DNA from: an uncultured Hyphomicrobiales bacterium
GTDB lineage: Bacteria > Pseudomonadota > Alphaproteobacteria > Rhizobiales > Beijerinckiaceae
Direction: 5' to 3'
DNA: 9,140 bases
NCBI GenBank assembly: GCA_903916165.1
Contig: CAIWVR010000127.1
Location: forward strand, 1-9,140
Position numbers and translations under genes: made by a program. Shown here piece after piece: positions 6,576 to 9,140 of the stretch. The notes under the pieces were generated by a model. The model had not been told where the DNA came from and ran no database searches. It saw only the letters and a program-made list of their open reading frames with translations. Numbering within the stretch: the stretch's first letter is position 1; each line of letters opens with the position of its first letter.

Positions 6576-7568
6576 TCACGCCGATCCGGACCTGCGCAGG
6601 CGAGCATTGCGCGCGGTCTGGGACGGTGCCTCGCCGAAGGCCGCCCGATAATGCCTTGCGAAATCGCTCAAGTGGGAAAATCCACACTCAAGAGCCACGG
6701 TCGTGACTGAGGCCTCACCCGTGCCCTTGAGCAGAAGTTCGCGCGCCGACCTGAGCCTCAGATCGCGAATGAATGCAGTCAGCGTGCGCCCGTGTTCCTT
6801 GCGAAACAGCAGCTGCAGATTGCGGAGGCTGCAGCCGGCTGCCTGCGCAACCGCCATGGGGCCGATGTCCGTGTACAGATATGCGTTGATGAAGGCCATC
6901 GCGCGCCCGACACGCGGGGAGGACGGGCCATCCCCGCTGCCTGTGCTTTTTCCGGATGTGGCAAGAACCTGCGCCAGATGGAGGAGCAACAATTCTTCAT
7001 GCGCAAGACGAAAGCGGGGCTCGTTGATGATGGCATCAGAAGACTCGTCGACGCAACGGACCAACGACAGGAATTGCCGGCGCACCATCTCGAGTGCGGA
7101 CCCATGCTGAAACATGGGCGGAAAATTTTCAGGACGATGGCCCTCGCCGCTGAGACATTCCAGCGCGCCACTGACCAAATGGCGTGGAAAAGTTGCGATC
7201 AGGATGCGCGCAGATTCACTGTAATCGCGGCTTAACGGCCCATGTGAAGAGACAAAAGCTGAGCCAGGCGATACGACGCACGTCAGCGAGCCCGTGCGGA
7301 TTGCAACTTTCTTCCAGAGAGGTACGAACAAACGCACCTCCCCGTCATCTTCATTTGCAAGGGAGAAGGCCGAACTGCGCGTCGCTATCACGCGACCCCG
7401 GCCCAGGTTCATCGCATTGATGTCAATACGCCAGTCCTGCTTGGAACCCCGAACCGCGAAGTGATGCGCCGCTGGATAAAGTGTCCGGATGCTCGCACAA
7501 GCATCATCGCACGTTCCAGATCGCAGGACGGAGAACCTCCCCAACGGTAGCAAACCAGCCCCCAGCAC
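6576..7568 (-). CDS. AraC-family transcriptional regulator
   Basis: The frame gives up to 330 residues. The C-terminal third holds the AraC/XylS double helix-turn-helix: the first helix pair near 237-257 (MAVAQAAGCSLRNLQLLF), a linker helix with FIRDLRLRSARELL (266-279), and a second pair near 286-312 ending in FGEAPSQ. Residues about 20-200 resemble the AraC-binding-like N-terminal domain that carries ligand or dimer contacts. The start is uncertain: no ATG is available before M53. The first candidate is GTG at 7566-7568, which lacks a clear ribosome site, and TTG codons follow at positions 6 and 9; an in-frame TGA at 7581-7583 bars a longer form. The cytochrome b561 gene downstream is the nearest possible target, and the palindrome just upstream suggests autoregulation. 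Inducer and regulon are unknown. Confidence 0.92.
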   Translation of the reverse strand: MLGAGLLPLGRFSVLRSGTCDDACASIRTLYPAAHHFAVRGSKQDWRIDINAMNLGRGRVIATRSSAFSLANEDDGEVRLFVPLWKKVAIRTGSLTCVVSPGSAFVSSHGPLSRDYSESARILIATFPRHLVSGALECLSGEGHRPENFPPMFQHGSALEMVRRQFLSLVRCVDESSDAIINEPRFRLAHEELLLLHLAQVLATSGKSTGSGDGPSSPRVGRAMAFINAYLYTDIGPMAVAQAAGCSLRNLQLLFRKEHGRTLTAFIRDLRLRSARELLLKGTGEASVTTVALECGFSHLSDFARHYRAAFGEAPSQTARNARLRRSGSA

Positions 7569-7572
7569 AGTG

Positions 7573-7592
7573 AATGGAATTCAAATTCCATT
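7573..7592. promoter_or_regulatory. Perfect 9-2-9 palindrome, operator-like, before the AraC-family gene
   Basis: AATGGAATT-CA-AATTCCATT reads the same on both strands apart from the central two bases. It lies 4 bp upstream of the GTG start candidate and 4 bp downstream of the putative -10 box, so it would cover the expected transcription start. The position fits a repressor or autoregulatory operator. AraC-family proteins more often bind direct repeats, so another regulator may use this site. Confidence 0.6.
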
Positions 7593-7596
7593 GCGG

Positions 7597-7626
7597 ATGC
7601 TAAAAGATGGATTCACGGCACGACAA
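7597..7626 (-). promoter_or_regulatory. Putative promoter of the AraC-family gene
   Basis: On the minus strand TTGTCG (7621-7626, 4 of 6 bases of the -35 consensus) is separated by 18 nt from TAGCAT (7597-7602, 4 of 6 of the -10 consensus). Transcription would start near 7590, inside the 9-2-9 palindrome. The gap between the L,D-transpeptidase stop and this gene is 93 nt, so the regulator could also be reached by read-through. The match is moderate. Confidence 0.35.
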
Positions 7627-7661
7627 GAGACGAAAACTCATATTATGACCTAGGCCATCTT

Positions 7662-8342
7662 TCAGGCTGACATCACAGATCCGGACTGAATCACGATAAC
7701 GCGGGCGCCCCCGACGACGCGCTTGTGGAGGTCGATCACGTCATGATTGAACATGCGGATGCAGCCACTCGACACAGCCGACCCGATCGTCTCCGGCTCG
7801 TTGGTGCCGTGAATCCGGTAGTTGCTCTCTTGTCCGTCGCGGTACAGATAGAGGGCGCGTGCGCCAAGCGGATTGTCGATGCCGCCAGCCATGCCGCCAC
7901 GCACCGGGCCATAGCGCTCCGGCATGGCCGCGAGCATATTGGGAGTCGGCGACCAACGGGGCCAGACCGCCGTGCGGCCAATGAAGCCGCTGCCCTTGAA
8001 TTCCCAGCCCGCACGACCGACGCCGCAGCCATAGCGCACCGCCTTACGGTCCGGACGGACGAAATAGACGTTCCGGTTGGGCGTATCGATGATGATGGAA
8101 CCCGCCGGCTGACGACCGGAATAGTCCACCGTCTGACGCAGGAATCGCGGATCGATGTCGCTGGTGTCGATGGCGGGGATGACCACCCCATTGTCCTCAA
8201 GCTCGCCATAGGTTCCGCCGAAGGCCGCGCTGAGGCTTGGCCCTATGGGACTATCACCCGTGGAGGCGCATCCGGCCAGGCCGAGCGGGGCTGCAATGAC
8301 AAAAAGGCGCCGCGTCATCGCAAGCTTGGGGATCTCACTCAT
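7662..8342 (-). CDS. L,D-transpeptidase (YkuD domain) lipoprotein
   Basis: The protein has 226 residues. The start at MSEIPKLAMTRRLF is supported by AAAGGTG 8 nt before the ATG at 8340-8342. The N-terminus has two arginines, a hydrophobic stretch and the lipobox LAGC (22-25), which predicts lipidation at C25; an internal ATG at residue 9 would still give a working signal but has no ribosome site. The YkuD domain covers about 80-218, with catalytic-motif residues H178 in YRIHGTNEP, then SSGCIRM (191-197) with nucleophile C194 and R196. The His common in the family's S/T-H-G-C motif is Ser here. YkuD enzymes make 3-3 peptidoglycan crosslinks, attach outer-membrane proteins to peptidoglycan, or cleave such links; which applies cannot be read here. 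It lies upstream of the AraC-family gene on the same strand. Confidence 0.94.
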   Translation of the reverse strand: MSEIPKLAMTRRLFVIAAPLGLAGCASTGDSPIGPSLSAAFGGTYGELEDNGVVIPAIDTSDIDPRFLRQTVDYSGRQPAGSIIIDTPNRNVYFVRPDRKAVRYGCGVGRAGWEFKGSGFIGRTAVWPRWSPTPNMLAAMPERYGPVRGGMAGGIDNPLGARALYLYRDGQESNYRIHGTNEPETIGSAVSSGCIRMFNHDVIDLHKRVVGGARVIVIQSGSVMSA

Positions 8343-8350
8343 ATATTGGT

Positions 8351-8357
8351 CACCTTT
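8351..8357 (-). promoter_or_regulatory. Ribosome binding site deciding the L,D-transpeptidase start
   Basis: AAAGGTG on the minus strand lies 8 nt before the ATG at 8342. It supports the 226-residue start over a 40-residue upstream extension and over the internal ATG at residue 9. Confidence 0.65.
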
Positions 8358-8494
8358 GTTTTTGCGAATCGCATCTCGAACATGCGCGAGCCGTAACAAT
8401 GTGAGACCAACGATGCGAGCCTTTTCAACGCTCGCCCCCCAAAGGACCTTACCCTGCGGCATGACTGCAACAGATCAGCCCGTGAAACGCGAAT

Positions 8495-8761
8495 ATGATC
8501 AGACAATTGGGGGACGAATTGCGCGAAACGACCCATTTCAACCGCCCAAAATGGGTGACTGCGCACGACTTCAGCGAAGAACCCGCGGCTGTGGAGATCC
8601 CGAAGCAGGCTCGAATCAAGGGAATGGCCGCCGCGCGCAATGCGCCCACCATGAGAGCGCAGGACAATGTCGATGGATTTCGGGCTTGGCTTCGAGGTGG
8701 GGGAAGCCGGCCCGGGGGCGTCGTAGATCATGGCGACAAGCCCGGCGCTTCCCTCCCGTGA
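8495..8761 (+). CDS. Doubtful small ORF, no recognised family
   Basis: The frame gives 88 residues starting MIRQLGDELRETTHF. There is no clear ribosome site. By hand count about two thirds of third positions and first positions are G/C and somewhat over half of second positions, which is only a weak coding signal. The first half looks protein-like; the last third (RGGGSRPGGVVDHGDK) looks like translated non-coding DNA. It ends next to repeat copy 2. It may be a remnant or chance. Confidence 0.15.
   Translation: MIRQLGDELRETTHFNRPKWVTAHDFSEEPAAVEIPKQARIKGMAAARNAPTMRAQDNVDGFRAWLRGGGSRPGGVVDHGDKPGASLP
8531..8556. repeat. Perfect 8-bp inverted repeat with 10-nt loop
   Basis: ACCCATTT (8531-8538) and AAATGGGT (8549-8556) are exact inverted complements around a 10-nt loop. 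The site lies about 190 bp upstream of the L,D-transpeptidase start, in DNA with no recognised gene. No T-run follows on either strand, so a terminator is unlikely. An upstream operator or a chance dyad are both possible. Confidence 0.5.
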
Positions 8762-8762
8762 G

Positions 8763-8857
8763 CCGTCGTTGCAAGGAGGCGGAGGCAACGTGGCAATCCA
8801 TCTTCGTGCGATTGCCATCAGAGAGATTGCTTCGTCGCTGCGCTTCTCGTAATGACG
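8763..8857. repeat. Palindromic intergenic repeat (REP/MITE-like), copy 2, diverged
   Basis: The left end CCGTCGTTGCAAGG and right end CTCGTAATGACG match copy 1 with a few substitutions. The block GGCAATCCATCT (8792-8803) is identical to 1111-1122 of copy 1 and lies at nearly the same distance from the element's left end (29 against 27 nt). The right arm has AGAGATTGCTTCGTCGCTGCGCTT in place of the copy 1 sequence (split here: AGAGATTGCTTC, GTCGCTGCGCTT). The centre is unrelated to the copy 1 loop, and the stems pair less well. The right arm is read as codons by the minus-strand ORF at 8818-9084. Confidence 0.75.
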
Positions 8858-9084
8858 AACGTCTGAATAGCTGGCTCCTTCAACTGCGGCGTCGAGATCA
8901 TGCCCGTCAAGTCGCTCTCGGGCAGGGACATCAGGAAACCTTTATCGAAGACATCGCCCATCTCTGACGTGATCCCGTTCTTGCGCAGCGCCTTGATGAA
9001 TTTACGATGGATGCGGCGATGCTTGTCTTCATATTCGATCTGCCGATCGCCCTGCTTGACCGAGGTTAACCCGGCGCCGGGCAA
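8818..9084 (-). pseudogene. Small hypothetical gene or gene remnant with a repeat-derived C-terminus
   Basis: The frame gives up to 88 residues. Residues such as YEDKHRRIHRKFIKALRKNG and SEMGDVFDKGFLMSLPESD look like a real protein, and a hand count gives about three quarters G/C at third positions over the first 60 or so codons, a good coding sign here. The last 13 codons including the stop (VITRSAATKQSL plus TGA) come from repeat copy 2, so the original 3' end was probably replaced or extended by the element. The only early start is a TTG at 9082-9084 with no ribosome site, directly after an in-frame TGA at 9091-9093, so the 5' end may also be broken. No family is recognised. It could instead be an intact small gene with a weak start. 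Confidence 0.4.
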
Positions 9085-9140
9085 GCGCGGTCACAGGCGC
9101 AAGATGTGAGTTGAATGAGCGGAAACGGCGAGGCAGACAG

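Larger units (their letters stand above)
8343..8762. other. 420-bp region without a recognised gene
   Basis: This stretch separates the L,D-transpeptidase gene from repeat copy 2. It must hold the transpeptidase promoter, but no convincing -35/-10 pair was found. One weak plus-strand ORF (8495-8761) and a perfect 8-bp inverted repeat (8531-8556) are listed separately. A 6-9-6 dyad, GCGAGC (8415-8420) against GCTCGC (8430-8435), lies about 75 bp upstream of the transpeptidase start and has no T-run. Minus-strand frames across the area are open but match nothing I recognise. Confidence 0.5.

Noticed and set aside
7645..7658. Dyad ATGACCTAGGCCAT just past the L,D-transpeptidase stop
   Set aside because: One of seven base pairs fails, there is no loop, and no T-run follows, so it is not a convincing terminator or operator.
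9070..9081. Perfect 12-bp palindrome CCCGGCGCCGGG
   Set aside because: It is a loop-less G/C palindrome with no flanking extension. Such sites arise easily in G/C-rich DNA, and nothing nearby gives it a role.
9115..9140. Plus-strand ATG beginning MSGNGEAD at the window edge
   Set aside because: Only eight full codons are visible and there is no clear ribosome site. It could be the start of a gene beyond the window but cannot be supported here.
1..9140. CRISPR arrays, tRNA or rRNA genes, transposase genes, phage genes
   Set aside because: None was seen on reading both strands. The only repeats are the two palindromic elements and short dyads listed above.

Overview
The window reads as a chromosomal segment from an alphaproteobacterium, probably of the order Hyphomicrobiales (Rhizobiales). 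The reasons are G/C-rich third codon positions, a glucan-biosynthesis protein of the OpgG/OpgD family, a periplasmic L,D-transpeptidase, and two copies of a palindromic intergenic repeat of the type that yields bogus peptides such as 'HCERSEAI' and 'VITRSAATKQS', familiar from Bradyrhizobium/Rhodopseudomonas-like genomes. The genus cannot be fixed from the sequence alone.

Layout. (1) 1-1083, plus strand: the C-terminal 360 residues of an OpgG/OpgD periplasmic glucan protein, cut by the window edge. (2) 1084-1169: a palindromic repeat that fills almost the whole gap between two convergent genes. (3) 1183-5602, minus strand: a tight four-gene operon, read in the order ABC ATPase, ABC-2 permease, GldG-like auxiliary protein, DUF4340 protein, with gaps of 5, 10 and 13 nt. 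(4) 5712-6269, minus: a cytochrome b561, with a recognisable sigma70-type promoter upstream. (5) 6329-6574, minus: a doubtful small ORF between the cytochrome and the regulator. (6) 6576-7568, minus: an AraC-family regulator, with a perfect 9-2-9 palindrome between its putative promoter and start codon. (7) 7662-8342, minus: a YkuD-type L,D-transpeptidase lipoprotein. (8) 8343-8762: a stretch with no recognised gene, one weak ORF and one perfect 8-bp inverted repeat. (9) 8763-8857: a diverged second copy of the repeat, which supplies the last codons of a small minus-strand ORF or gene remnant (8818-9084). Nothing can be assigned in 9085-9140.

Function. Most of the recognisable genes act at or beyond the inner membrane: periplasmic glucan, peptidoglycan crosslinking, membrane electron transfer, and a Gld-like ABC system that probably handles an envelope substrate. 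The ABC ATPase and permease resemble GldA/GldF, and the third gene resembles GldG, from the Bacteroidetes gliding machinery. Here they sit with a DUF4340 protein in what is presumably a non-gliding bacterium, so the role is open. This cassette is the strongest candidate in the window for an uncharacterised system. All assignments come from reading the translated sequences. No database search was made.
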